Source: Hungatella sp. UBA3048 (GTDB lineage Bacteria; Bacillota; Clostridia; Lachnospirales; Lachnospiraceae). From it: a stretch of 64,000 nt of DNA. Numbering within the stretch: the stretch's first letter is position 1; the number at the start of each line of letters is the position of its first letter. A program made the translations under genes and the position numbers. Shown here in pieces: positions 16,637-25,395 of this stretch. The stretch spans positions 83,665-147,664 of the forward strand of contig DFCS01000042.1 of NCBI GenBank assembly GCA_002367105.1, read 5' to 3'. A model generated the notes under the pieces. That model did no database searches, was not told where the DNA came from, and saw nothing but the letters and a program-made list of their open reading frames with translations.

Positions 16637-17389
16637 TTAATCTCCTGCAGACCGGCGTTCCTCTTTGCGGCTGTCTATGGCAAACTGTTTTGCTGAAACT
16701 CCAGTGTATTCCTTAAAAACCTTAGAGAAATATTTTTGATCCGGATACCCAACACTGCACGCTATCTCATAAATTTTCATATCCGTAGTCAGAATCAATT
16801 CCTTTGCTTTTTCGATCCGGATTTTCTTTAAATAATTGGAAAAAGTCATGCCGGTTTCTTTGCCGAATAAATTACTGATGTACTCCGGCGTTAACCGGAA
16901 TTTTTCAGAAAAAATATCCAGCCCAAGACGCATCCCGTAGCTTTCCTCCATCATAGCGACCATTTCACTCACCATCCTGGAATACTGGCCTGTATCAGAA
17001 TGGCCAGACGGAGTCTCATCTTTCTTAAACGTAAACTTATGAAGCAGCTCCTTCACATCCGATATCATAACCGGCTTTAGCAGATATTCCTTTACGCCCA
17101 GGTGCATTCCCCGCCTGGCATATTCAAAATCCGCATAACCGCTAAGAATCACGAACGAACATACTGCACCCATTTTTTTTGCTTTCTCAATCATTTCCAG
17201 ACCGTCCATTTTGGGCATACGGATATCTGTTATAACGATGTCGCAATCCAGATCCTGAATCATTTTCAGGCCTTCGAAACCGTTCTCCGCTTCCCCAATT
17301 ACTTTGCACCCCATGTCTACTTTATTGACCAGATTGCTGAGTCCCCGCCTGATCCGAAATTCATCTTCCACGATAATGATTGTCTTCAT
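16637..17389 (-). CDS. AraC-type response regulator (YesN family)
   Basis: 250 residues. N-terminal receiver domain with phosphoacceptor Asp55 in DIVITDIRMPK, acidic pair in VEDEF and Lys in LLKPV; C-terminal AraC helix-turn-helix pair (LRLTPEYISNLFGKETGMTF and MKIYEIACSVGYPDQKYFSKVFKEYTG, about residues 155-240). It is somewhat short because the linker is compact. It is cotranscribed with the YesM-type kinase (20-bp gap) and probably activates the downstream transporter/glycosidase genes when the sugar is sensed. A hairpin of about 12 bp spans its stop codon. Confidence 0.93.
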   Translation of the reverse strand: MKTIIIVEDEFRIRRGLSNLVNKVDMGCKVIGEAENGFEGLKMIQDLDCDIVITDIRMPKMDGLEMIEKAKKMGAVCSFVILSGYADFEYARRGMHLGVKEYLLKPVMISDVKELLHKFTFKKDETPSGHSDTGQYSRMVSEMVAMMEESYGMRLGLDIFSEKFRLTPEYISNLFGKETGMTFSNYLKKIRIEKAKELILTTDMKIYEIACSVGYPDQKYFSKVFKEYTGVSAKQFAIDSRKEERRSAGD

Positions 17390-17409
17390 CTTCCGCCTCC
17401 GTTTCCTTT

Positions 17410-19230
17410 CTACTCATAAATCCTGCCTTCCTGCTTATCCGGTATGATCAGTATAAACTCCGTTCCTTCTCCAAACTCGCTCTTTACAACGATTTCCGCC
17501 TCATCCTGATAATAAATCCGAAGCCTGTGCAAACAATTGCTAATCCCGATACTTTCGCTGTTTAAAGCTCCCCTTTCTGATATCTCCTTTTTTATTTCTG
17601 CAAGAGTCTCCTCTGTCATGCCGCAGCCATTATCTCTTATGCTGATCTCCAGCTTTCCATCCAAACGGACGAATGCTTTTACATGAATCATGCCACCTTC
17701 CTTCACATCTTCAAAGGCATGCAGGATGATATTTTCTATGATCGGCTGTAAAAGCATTTTATAAATAGGAAACTGCATTGCCTCATCCGTAATATCATAT
17801 TGACAGTCAAAGGAATTCTGAAAGCGGTCCCTTTGAAGAAAGATGTATTTCTCCAGCCAGCTGATTTCCGCCCCCAGCACAACCTTCATATCGATGTTGG
17901 ACACGCTGTACCTCAAAAGACTCCCCAAGGTTCCAAGCATATTGCTGATTTCCTCCTCGTTGTGTTCAATGGCTCTCCAATTGATGGAATCCAGTATATT
18001 GTATAAAAAATGAGGGTTTATCTGTGCCTCCAAAGCTTTGATTTCTGCATGCTTCTGACTGATGGCAGCGATTTTGATTTCTTCATTCCTTTGCCTTAAA
18101 GTTTCTACAAGGGAATTCACACGGGCTGTCATGGTGTTAAATTGGCGAACTATTACATATAATTCGTCTTCTTCATTCAGATCCGTTATGATCTGATCCG
18201 CATCTGTGCCTTTAAAATCATGGATGTTCTGCGCAATTTTCTGAATCGCTCCGATATATTTTTTTGATATGAAATATAGTATCACAAAAAAGAGACAGGT
18301 AATGGTTATCATCAATATGAAAACAATTTTGATAAAATGGTAGATTTCACTTTGATAGACTGCAGCATCTATGATGTTGACAATCGTCCACTCTGTACCT
18401 CCGATTTTTCTTCGGTTCTCTGAAATCCCCTTTCTTCCGCCGAACTCCTCTTTAAGATAATTCTGATACCCTTCATTAACATAGGCCGGCCCACCCCCAG
18501 CCAGTACCTTATCGTTATCATCTACAATTACTGTGGTAACACCACTGTTATCCACCTTTCCTGCTTGTTTTACCCTGCTGTCATCAAACAAGAGAACATC
18601 ATCTTCCAGGGCCATAACCAGAACTCCGCTTTGCTCTTTTGTTCTTAAGTTCTTTACCGGATATCCCATGAGAATGACATAATCGTCCTTTTGAGTCGAA
18701 TTGCTTAAGTTCACTGTGGCTATGAATGTCAGCTTCTGGCTCTTCTCAATTTCATCATGAATGTCCTTTCTCTGCTCCGACTCCGACCAGATATATTCGT
18801 TCATACTGCCGTACCATTTGGAGTATGTTACATATCTGCCGCTGTCCGATAAAAAGGTAATGCTTCTGATTCCATCGTATGTATATACACAGCTTCGGAG
18901 CAGTGTCTCCATATGTGCAGCATCTACCAGCAGAGAATTCTCATCCCCTGTATTGATATTTCTTGACAATTCTATATAATCTTTTTTTGTTATCAGTTCA
19001 TACAATACATTTTCATACGCGCTCATCCTCTCCTGAACAACGGTTTCATGCTGGCGGGCATTTTGTTCAACCAAACCATATGCTTCCTTTAAAAAACTAC
19101 GGTAATAAATGGCACTGGCAGATAAGGTGATAATAATAAGAGGAAGCACTGCTATCAGCAGGTATACAACCACAACCTTTCTTTGTATACTTGATTTTTT
19201 CCCAAGGAAACGTTCCATATGGCTTTTCAT
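17410..19230 (-). CDS. Sensor histidine kinase (YesM family)
   Basis: 606 residues: membrane segment at about 18-42, an extracellular Cache-like sensing domain of about 250 residues, second membrane segment at about 300-322, HAMP, then the His_kinase domain with phosphoacceptor His407 in INPHFLYNILDSINW and ATPase motifs ENIILHAFE and IRDNGCGMT. It phosphorylates the YesN-type regulator encoded next. Such pairs in Clostridia control adjacent sugar-transport operons, often sensing the substrate or the binding protein. Confidence 0.93.
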   Translation of the reverse strand: MKSHMERFLGKKSSIQRKVVVVYLLIAVLPLIIITLSASAIYYRSFLKEAYGLVEQNARQHETVVQERMSAYENVLYELITKKDYIELSRNINTGDENSLLVDAAHMETLLRSCVYTYDGIRSITFLSDSGRYVTYSKWYGSMNEYIWSESEQRKDIHDEIEKSQKLTFIATVNLSNSTQKDDYVILMGYPVKNLRTKEQSGVLVMALEDDVLLFDDSRVKQAGKVDNSGVTTVIVDDNDKVLAGGGPAYVNEGYQNYLKEEFGGRKGISENRRKIGGTEWTIVNIIDAAVYQSEIYHFIKIVFILMITITCLFFVILYFISKKYIGAIQKIAQNIHDFKGTDADQIITDLNEEDELYVIVRQFNTMTARVNSLVETLRQRNEEIKIAAISQKHAEIKALEAQINPHFLYNILDSINWRAIEHNEEEISNMLGTLGSLLRYSVSNIDMKVVLGAEISWLEKYIFLQRDRFQNSFDCQYDITDEAMQFPIYKMLLQPIIENIILHAFEDVKEGGMIHVKAFVRLDGKLEISIRDNGCGMTEETLAEIKKEISERGALNSESIGISNCLHRLRIYYQDEAEIVVKSEFGEGTEFILIIPDKQEGRIYE

Positions 19231-19449
19231 GTTTATCCGTACCTTCCATTTTTGTAGTAATGACCACGTAATTTTATAAAATTCCCGGTCCGAGTAAAAT
19301 CGCCCACTGTCATAACTTTTATAATTATATTATCATGCAAATTTTACAATATCTACTCTTATTTAATATTGATCCGTTCCGTTTGTCTTACTTATTATTT
19401 TCGTTTAATGGACTTCCTGAGTAACCTTTCCCTATATTTTATAAAAAAT

Positions 19450-19490
19450 GAGGGAACCCTTAAGTCATTTTATGACTAAAGGATCCCCTC
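19450..19490 (-). terminator. Rho-independent terminator of the meta-cleavage operon
   Basis: Imperfect inverted repeat with stem of about 18 bp ending GAGGG/CCCTC, followed in the minus direction by ATTTTTTATAAAA. It is 36 bp after the dioxygenase stop codon. Confidence 0.7.
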
Positions 19491-19525
19491 CAGATACTGC
19501 TCTCTTTAACACGGATTAATTTTTA

Positions 19526-20452
19526 TCAGGTAATAATTGACAAGAAGCTTGGAATCATCTCACCCTCATAGTAAAATAATCCTTTTCCTAATTTTCCGGC
19601 ATCCCAGCGGCGCTGCGGATGATCGGGATAGGCTGTGTAGCCGCCTGAATATACTTCATTACGGTTTCCTGACGGATCCCAAAAGTAAATAGTCTGCCCC
19701 CGTGTGATCGCATGACGTGTCGGACCAACATCATGCTTGATGGAATAACGTGCCATCCAGTCAGCCGCATTTCCTACATCGCACCAATCCTGGAGCAAAA
19801 AACCAACATGATGGATTTTACCTGGTTGATCAAATTCAACAAAGGCCAGGTCATGAGGTTTATTCGAACCGGTGATCCAGCTTGCAAGACGTTTTCCGTC
19901 AGGAGTATTGCAGATCTCAGGAACATACATTCCTAGCACCTCCGTACAGAAACGCTCTGCCTCCGATATATTCGGCCCATATAAAAGCATATGATCAAAT
20001 CTCTGGCACCTCATACCTCTTGGCGGATCTACCCAAATGTGGGGATTGATAATTTCCGGTATCTGCTCCGCTTTTTCAACCTCTGAATATAGTTCCAAGC
20101 GGTGACCGGTGCTGATTGTAAATCCAATCCTGCGTCCAAAACCCGGCTGATCTGAATCAGCAGGAACATGATCCACTTTATAACCAAACGCCTCCACCTT
20201 TTTCTCCAGCATATCCAGCAATTCTTCCGATTCCACCTTAAATGCTGCAAAATCAAATCCTGCCGTATCTGCCAGGCGCAAAACAACAGAATGATGGTCA
20301 AATTCATCATAGCCCTTTAAGCATACTCTGCCGTCTTCCGTTCTGCACACCTCATTGAGACCTAACATCTGGGTGTAGTGCCTTAATGTCGCATCCAAAT
20401 CCAAAACTCTAAGCTGAATTAAACCTGGTCTGAGAACTCCACTTAATGACAT
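19526..20452 (-). CDS. xylE: Catechol 2,3-dioxygenase (XylE-type extradiol dioxygenase)
   Basis: 308 residues, same length and layout as Pseudomonas XylE: two tandem vicinal-oxygen-chelate modules with the active site in the C-terminal one. Fe(II) ligands His154 (RFDHMLLYG), His215 (KIHHVGF) and Glu266 (NRNEVYSGG) are present, as are the second-shell residues His200 (PHDLAF), His247 (TRHAITRGQ) and Tyr256 (IYFWDPSGN); all are shifted by one from XylE numbering. The enzyme opens catechol next to its hydroxyls with O2 to give 2-hydroxymuconate semialdehyde. It is the last gene of the operon. It needs O2, which is surprising in an apparent anaerobe. No sign of inactivation. Confidence 0.93.
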   Translation of the reverse strand: MSLSGVLRPGLIQLRVLDLDATLRHYTQMLGLNEVCRTEDGRVCLKGYDEFDHHSVVLRLADTAGFDFAAFKVESEELLDMLEKKVEAFGYKVDHVPADSDQPGFGRRIGFTISTGHRLELYSEVEKAEQIPEIINPHIWVDPPRGMRCQRFDHMLLYGPNISEAERFCTEVLGMYVPEICNTPDGKRLASWITGSNKPHDLAFVEFDQPGKIHHVGFLLQDWCDVGNAADWMARYSIKHDVGPTRHAITRGQTIYFWDPSGNRNEVYSGGYTAYPDHPQRRWDAGKLGKGLFYYEGEMIPSFLSIIT

Positions 20453-20484
20453 ACAAATACCTCCTCATTCTTAATATTTTTATA

Positions 20485-20772
20485 TTACATTTGTTTTGAG
20501 ATGATAAGATCACTGACCGGAACCACACAGCAAACCAATACAATGCCTTGTTCCTCCTCTTCTTTGGAGACATGTGCACGGCTCATACTTTTAACCACTT
20601 TAAAATCACCCCTCACGATCTTCATCTTACAAATTCCGCAACCGCCCCCAAAGCAGCCGTATTTTAAAGGCCCTGTGCCCGCACGTTTCATTGCTTCTAA
20701 TATTTTTTCATCTTCATGACAGGTAAATGCCACGCAGTCTTCCAATACTTCAACCCTATAAGTATTTTTCAT
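20485..20772 (-). CDS. xylT: XylT-type [2Fe-2S] ferredoxin
   Basis: 95 residues, chloroplast-type ferredoxin fold. Cluster ligands are seen as CFGGGCGIC (Cys-x4-Cys-x2-Cys, about 40-48) and a distal Cys in LVCCVVP (about 81). The segment MSRAHVSKEEEEQGIVLVC closely follows XylT, the ferredoxin that re-reduces the oxidised active-site iron of catechol 2,3-dioxygenase. It lies 32 bp upstream of the dioxygenase gene, which supports that role. The reductase that would feed it is not in the window. Confidence 0.88.
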   Translation of the reverse strand: MKNTYRVEVLEDCVAFTCHEDEKILEAMKRAGTGPLKYGCFGGGCGICKMKIVRGDFKVVKSMSRAHVSKEEEEQGIVLVCCVVPVSDLIISKQM

Positions 20773-20785
20773 TTAGAAACTTCCT

Positions 20786-21799
20786 TTACCGGCCTGCAGA
20801 CATTTTAAGCTGATAAGCAACATCAATGATCATGTCTTCCTGGCCTCCGACCATCTTCCGCTTTCCAAGTTCGATCAAAATATCCCTTGGCTCAATGCGA
20901 TACTTTTCAGCCGCATGATAAACATGCAGTAAAAAACTGGAATAAACACCGGTATAGCCTAACATCAGAGACCCTGTATCGATCTCCTGCGGTCTTAGCA
21001 TCATTGGCTTTACAACGTCCTTTGCAAGATCCATAAGTCCATATAAATCAAGTCCTGTTTCAAATGACTCCCTCTGCAAAATGGCTGCCAGCACTTCAAT
21101 CTGAGTATTTCCGGCACCCGCACCCAGTCCGCAGACCGTAGCATCTATGTAAGAAGCCCCTGCTTCTGCTGCTGCCAATGAATTAGCCACAGCCATGCCT
21201 AAATTGTTGTGAGCATGGAAACCAACCGGGATTTTAACCGCTTCTTTTACCGCTTCGATTCTTTTTACTACTTCCCGGGGAGTAAGATAACCGGCTGAGT
21301 CCGCGAGATTAATGTAATCCGCTCCATAACTCTCCATCTTTTTCGCTTCCCCGGCAATCACTTCCGGCGGAGCCATATGGCACATCATCAGGAAACCGAC
21401 TGCCATCATGTCCAGTTCCTTAGCCGCTTTGATATGCTGGGCACTTACATCCCCCTCCGTCACGTGGGTGGCGACTCTTACTGCTTTCGCACCATGTCTG
21501 TTGGCATTCTTTAGGTCCTCGATGGTGCCAATGCCCGGCAGTAACAGCACCGTTAATTTACCGTTCGTTATAACTTCATTCGCTGCCTCTAAAAGCTCAA
21601 ATTCATCGGTCTTGGAAAAACCATAGGTATAGCTGGAGCCCCCCAGTCCGTCACCGTGGGTAACCTCGATAAAAGGGACCTTACTTTCATCAAGTGCTTT
21701 TGCGATTCTTTTCACCTGGTCCGCAGTAAAGCTGTGCCGCAATGCATGGCTTCCATCTCTCATGGTCGTATCAACGATCTGAACCTTCCGTTTTTCCAT
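20786..21799 (-). CDS. dmpG: 4-hydroxy-2-oxovalerate aldolase (DmpG/MhpE)
   Basis: 337 residues from the ATG preceded by GGGAGG; this start falls 1 nt after the stop of the dehydrogenase gene. HMGL-like TIM barrel: IVDTTMRDGSHALRHSF at the N-terminus with the metal-binding Asp, then VGFHAHNNLGMAVANS with metal-binding His pair, and GLGAGAGNTQ; the C-terminal DmpG communication domain follows. It cleaves 4-hydroxy-2-oxovalerate to pyruvate and acetaldehyde, which is channelled to the partner dehydrogenase. Confidence 0.95.
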   Translation of the reverse strand: MEKRKVQIVDTTMRDGSHALRHSFTADQVKRIAKALDESKVPFIEVTHGDGLGGSSYTYGFSKTDEFELLEAANEVITNGKLTVLLLPGIGTIEDLKNANRHGAKAVRVATHVTEGDVSAQHIKAAKELDMMAVGFLMMCHMAPPEVIAGEAKKMESYGADYINLADSAGYLTPREVVKRIEAVKEAVKIPVGFHAHNNLGMAVANSLAAAEAGASYIDATVCGLGAGAGNTQIEVLAAILQRESFETGLDLYGLMDLAKDVVKPMMLRPQEIDTGSLMLGYTGVYSSFLLHVYHAAEKYRIEPRDILIELGKRKMVGGQEDMIIDVAYQLKMSAGR

Positions 21800-21800
21800 G

Positions 21801-22682
21801 CTAAGCACCTCCCTTCAACAATTTCTCAGCGATTCTCTCACCGGCGGCCACAGCCGCAGCATTAATAATGTCTAAGTTTCCTGAATACTTCGGCAGGAAA
21901 TCCCCCTGCCCCTCAATCTGCACAATGGTTGTTACCTTATCTCCTTCCAGTAACGGCGGCACGCGCAGCTTATAACCGGGCACGTATTGCACAAGTTCAT
22001 CAACCATTTTCTGAATGGATGCCGTAATATCTTCTATTGCAGCCCCTTTATCCTTAATCCGGACCATAATGGTATCCGTCATCATCAGCGGCGGTTCTGC
22101 AGGATTTAAGATTATGATCGCTTTTCCTAAGTCTGCTCCGCCAATGGCCTCAATGCCTTTTCTGGTAGTCTCCGTAAACTCATCCATATTGGCTCTCGTT
22201 CCCGGCCCTGCACTTTTTGATGAGATGCACGCAACTATTTCGGCATATTCCGCTCCTGCGACACGCTCGATTGCATGAATAATCGGGATTGTTGCCTGTC
22301 CTCCGCAGGTTACCATATTTATATTCATTGAATTTTCCAGCTGTTTTAAATTTACACTTGGCACACAATATGGTCCCACTGCTGCCGGAGTCAAATCAAT
22401 GGCTATTTTGCCTGCTTCTTTTAACAATGGCGCATGTTTTAAATGTGCATTTGCACTTGTCGCATCAAACACGATTTTAATATCATCCCTTGCGATTACC
22501 GCGTCAATTCCCTGAGTCGATACATCGACTCCATGGGCAGCCGCCCGCTTAATCCCCTCTGATTCCACAATACCGGTCATCAAAGCCATTTCCATATGGC
22601 TGCTCCGAAAAATTTTATACATCAGATCACTACCGATATTTCCTGGTCCAATAACCGCTGCTTTTATTTTTCCCAAATGCAT
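21801..22682 (-). CDS. dmpF: Acetaldehyde dehydrogenase (acylating) DmpF/MhpF
   Basis: 293 residues. Rossmann motif AVIGPGNIGSDLMYK at the N-terminus, catalytic Cys in MVTCGGQATIP (about residue 127), and the C-terminal dimerisation region with VEGQGDF-type motif (QIEGQGDFLPKYSGNLDI). It oxidises acetaldehyde with NAD+ and CoA to acetyl-CoA, working as a complex with the aldolase encoded next. Gene spacing is 1-6 nt to both neighbours, showing tight operon organisation. Confidence 0.95.
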   Translation of the reverse strand: MHLGKIKAAVIGPGNIGSDLMYKIFRSSHMEMALMTGIVESEGIKRAAAHGVDVSTQGIDAVIARDDIKIVFDATSANAHLKHAPLLKEAGKIAIDLTPAAVGPYCVPSVNLKQLENSMNINMVTCGGQATIPIIHAIERVAGAEYAEIVACISSKSAGPGTRANMDEFTETTRKGIEAIGGADLGKAIIILNPAEPPLMMTDTIMVRIKDKGAAIEDITASIQKMVDELVQYVPGYKLRVPPLLEGDKVTTIVQIEGQGDFLPKYSGNLDIINAAAVAAGERIAEKLLKGGA

Positions 22683-22688
22683 TCCCCC

Positions 22689-23468
22689 CTATATAAATTC
22701 CGCTCTCACTGTCCCAAAATCCGAAAACTCTACCTCGAATTTATCTCCGGCGGCGGCTTCCGGCGCTGCTGAAAATGCACCTGATAAGATGACTTCCCCT
22801 CTCTTAAGTTTCACGCCATAAAACCAGAGACGGTTTGCAAGCCAGGCCACAGCTTTACATGGATCACCCAAAACTGCCGAACCACTGCCCTCGCTCACCA
22901 GAACACCATTCTTAAATAACTTCATTGTAACTTCAGGCAAATTCACCTGTTCCAGTGTCAATCTGGCCGTACCTAATACATAGCAGCCGGAAGATGCATT
23001 GTCTGATATGGTGTCCGCCAATTTTATGTTCCAGTCTTTTATACGGCTGTCTACTATTTCAAAGGCGCCCGTCACATAATCCGTGGCCCTCATCACATCC
23101 TCTGCCGTAACCTCTCTTCCATAAAGATCTTCCTTTAATACAAAGGCGATCTCCGGCTCTATCTTAGGCTGCAGAAAGTCAGAGGTTCTTACTTTGCCAT
23201 CCGCGCAATCCATATTTTTAAATAAATGTCCGTAGTCTGGTTCATTTACCCCCAACTGTTTTTGAATTCCCTCAGATGTGAGTCCGATCTTCTTTCCCGA
23301 AATAATCCGGCCTTCCTCCACCATACGATCCACATTGCATAGCTGAATGGCATAAGCATCGTCCACACTTATTCCCGGATCCATTTCTGTAAGCGGAGAT
23401 ATGGACTCCTTTTTATTTACAGACTCATAAAGCATATCCGCAAATAATTTTATTTTATTTTCTGCCAT
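22689..23468 (-). CDS. dmpE: 2-oxopent-4-enoate hydratase (DmpE/MhpD/XylJ)
   Basis: 259 residues, typical length. FAH-superfamily hydratase/decarboxylase: metal-binding Glu residues in KIEPEIAFVL (about 105-109) and AFEIVDSRI (about 137), plus GKKIGLTSEGIQKQLGV in the N-terminal part. It adds water to 2-hydroxypenta-2,4-dienoate giving 4-hydroxy-2-oxovalerate, the aldolase substrate. A related decarboxylase (XylI/DmpH) has a similar fold, but the single copy and the hydrolytic pathway layout favour the hydratase. Confidence 0.9.
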   Translation of the reverse strand: MAENKIKLFADMLYESVNKKESISPLTEMDPGISVDDAYAIQLCNVDRMVEEGRIISGKKIGLTSEGIQKQLGVNEPDYGHLFKNMDCADGKVRTSDFLQPKIEPEIAFVLKEDLYGREVTAEDVMRATDYVTGAFEIVDSRIKDWNIKLADTISDNASSGCYVLGTARLTLEQVNLPEVTMKLFKNGVLVSEGSGSAVLGDPCKAVAWLANRLWFYGVKLKRGEVILSGAFSAAPEAAAGDKFEVEFSDFGTVRAEFI

Positions 23469-23480
23469 CGCTGCCCTCCC

Positions 23481-24302
23481 TTACTCTTTTAAGAAGTTAT
23501 CGACCAGATCAGAAAATTCCTGCGTCCGTTCAATCTGTGTCCAATGACCGCACTTTCCAAATATATGAAGCTGTGCATTCTCAATTAATTGAATTAATTT
23601 CAGGGAAGTTTCAACTGGAATTACCCGATCCTCTCTTCCGTGAATGATCAGTGTTTCGTTTTTAATGCTGCGTATGTAGACCTCATTGGAAGCCATTCCT
23701 TCCACCCCCTGCTGACGGGGAACCGGAAACATGGATGAAAAGCTTTCCTGGAATCCCGGCTGCATACTGGATTCATAACGCATCTGCGCAAGGTCGTCGT
23801 TAACGATATTGCGGTTATACGCAAAAATATCTAAAAGTTCTTTCATATTTTCAAAGGACGGTGTATACCCCCACACACGGTCAAGTCCGTAAGTCAACGG
23901 GAAGCTTACTCCCATACTTCCCATCAGGATCAGCTTATTTACACGATCCGGATATTTCACCGCCATGGCAAGTGCAAGCGCTCCGCCAAATGAATTTCCA
24001 ACCATATCGGCCTTTTCAACATGAAGTGCATCCATAAAATCAATTGTCTGCTTCACCCAGATATTCATTCCATATACAATCCCCTCAGGACGGTCCGTAT
24101 AACCAAAACCAGCCAAATCCGGTGCCAGTACCCGGTATTTGGGGGATAACAGGGGAAATACCTTGTTCCAATTCGCCCAGGCGGAGACACCTGGACCTGA
24201 TCCATGCAGCATTATGATGGTTCTACCTGCACCAATATCATGATAATTTGTGTTAAAACTCCCGGTTCTAATTGATTTTGCTATTTCTGGTCTCTGATTC
24301 AT
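23481..24302 (-). CDS. dmpD: 2-hydroxymuconate semialdehyde hydrolase-type alpha/beta hydrolase (DmpD/XylF)
   Basis: 273 residues. Alpha/beta hydrolase with oxyanion-hole motif LHGSGPGVSAWANW, nucleophile Ser104 in GNSFGGALAL, Asp225 in HGREDRVIPVE and His253 in CGHWTQIE: the C-C hydrolase (MCP hydrolase) triad. It cleaves the ring-opened product of the dioxygenase into 2-hydroxypentadienoate and an acid (formate from catechol, another acid from 3-substituted catechols). It is the first structural gene after the regulator (16-bp gap). Confidence 0.9.
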   Translation of the reverse strand: MNQRPEIAKSIRTGSFNTNYHDIGAGRTIIMLHGSGPGVSAWANWNKVFPLLSPKYRVLAPDLAGFGYTDRPEGIVYGMNIWVKQTIDFMDALHVEKADMVGNSFGGALALAMAVKYPDRVNKLILMGSMGVSFPLTYGLDRVWGYTPSFENMKELLDIFAYNRNIVNDDLAQMRYESSMQPGFQESFSSMFPVPRQQGVEGMASNEVYIRSIKNETLIIHGREDRVIPVETSLKLIQLIENAQLHIFGKCGHWTQIERTQEFSDLVDNFLKE

Positions 24303-24318
24303 ACGTCCACTCCTTTAA

Positions 24319-25125
24319 TTATTTTATTTTTGATTCTCTATATCCCATATCATATGAAATATCCTGAGCTGCTTTTTTCACTTCAGCAATCACATCTTCT
24401 AAATGCTGCCCTCTCATATTGTAATAAAGTCCCGATACGCTGACCGCATATAAAACCTGGCCATTGGAATTAAAGATAGGAGCCGCAACACATCTTAGCC
24501 CTTCCATAATCTCCTGATCATCGATCCCATAACCTTTTTCTCTGATCTTTTCCAGTTCCTTTCGCAGATCCGGTAAAGTGACAATCGTACGCGAAGTCAT
24601 TGATTTCATACCCTTTTGGTTAATGATACGCTTTACTTCCGCTTCAGGTTTGTATGCCAGCAGAACCTTTCCAAGTCCGCTGCAATGCATCGGAAGTCTG
24701 ATCCCTACATCTGAAACGATTCTCATCATACGCTTTGAATCCAGCTTATCCAGATATAACACCTCTCCGTCACTTTCTACTGCCAGTTGAACCATTTCGT
24801 CCAGCTTGGTATTTAACCGTACAAGATATTCTTTTGCCACCTTACTGATATCCCAGGATCTCTTAACGGCATTGCCCAGTTCAAACAAATGAATTCCCAG
24901 TTTGTAACCTCCGGTGAGGCCTGACTGATCTATATAGTGGTAATCCCTTAGTGTGGAGATCATACCGTGTACTGTACTTTTAGGCCATCCCAGAGTATTG
25001 GAGATTTCAGTAAGTGACATCTCCCTGTTTTCATAGGCCAGCAGCTCAATTAACAGCAATGCTCTGCCTACTGATTGCACATGGGAGGGTTTCCCGTTTT
25101 GCTGTAAGCTTTCTAAAAATTCCAA
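24319..25125 (-). CDS. IclR family transcriptional regulator
   Basis: 268 residues. N-terminal winged helix (SVGRALLLIELLAYENREMSLTEISNTLGWPKSTVHGMISTL, about residues 17-58) and a C-terminal GAF-like effector domain with HCSGLGKVLLA and GIDDQEIMEGLRCVAAPIF. IclR proteins often control aromatic-compound operons (PobR, PcaR, MhpR). It is the first gene of the same-strand meta-cleavage set, 16 bp upstream of the hydrolase gene, so it probably regulates its own operon. The effector is unknown. Confidence 0.92.
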   Translation of the reverse strand: MEFLESLQQNGKPSHVQSVGRALLLIELLAYENREMSLTEISNTLGWPKSTVHGMISTLRDYHYIDQSGLTGGYKLGIHLFELGNAVKRSWDISKVAKEYLVRLNTKLDEMVQLAVESDGEVLYLDKLDSKRMMRIVSDVGIRLPMHCSGLGKVLLAYKPEAEVKRIINQKGMKSMTSRTIVTLPDLRKELEKIREKGYGIDDQEIMEGLRCVAAPIFNSNGQVLYAVSVSGLYYNMRGQHLEDVIAEVKKAAQDISYDMGYRESKIK

Positions 25126-25327
25126 TTAATCACCTCACTCGTAAAAACAGAATATATTTTTGTTCACTTTGCCTGTTCTTATTCATTTTTTCATTGTTAT
25201 ATTGTTTGATGTGTACATATTAACATATAATAAAAATAGAAATCAATATCATTGTTCCCATATGGAGTAAATTTGTTTCCAAATGGAGAACAAGGTGTTT
25301 TAATTTAATTACCGTAAAAAAACAAAA

Positions 25328-25362
25328 ATGCCCCTTTCTGCGTTTGACGCAAAAAGGAGCAT
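25328..25362 (-). terminator. Rho-independent terminator of aspA
   Basis: Imperfect hairpin (ATGC...GCAT ends, GCG/CGC near the loop) followed on the minus strand by TTTTTGTTTTTTT. It is 34 bp after the aspA stop codon. Confidence 0.7.
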
Positions 25363-25395
25363 CTATATTAATATTGAATAATTATCGTACGGCGG

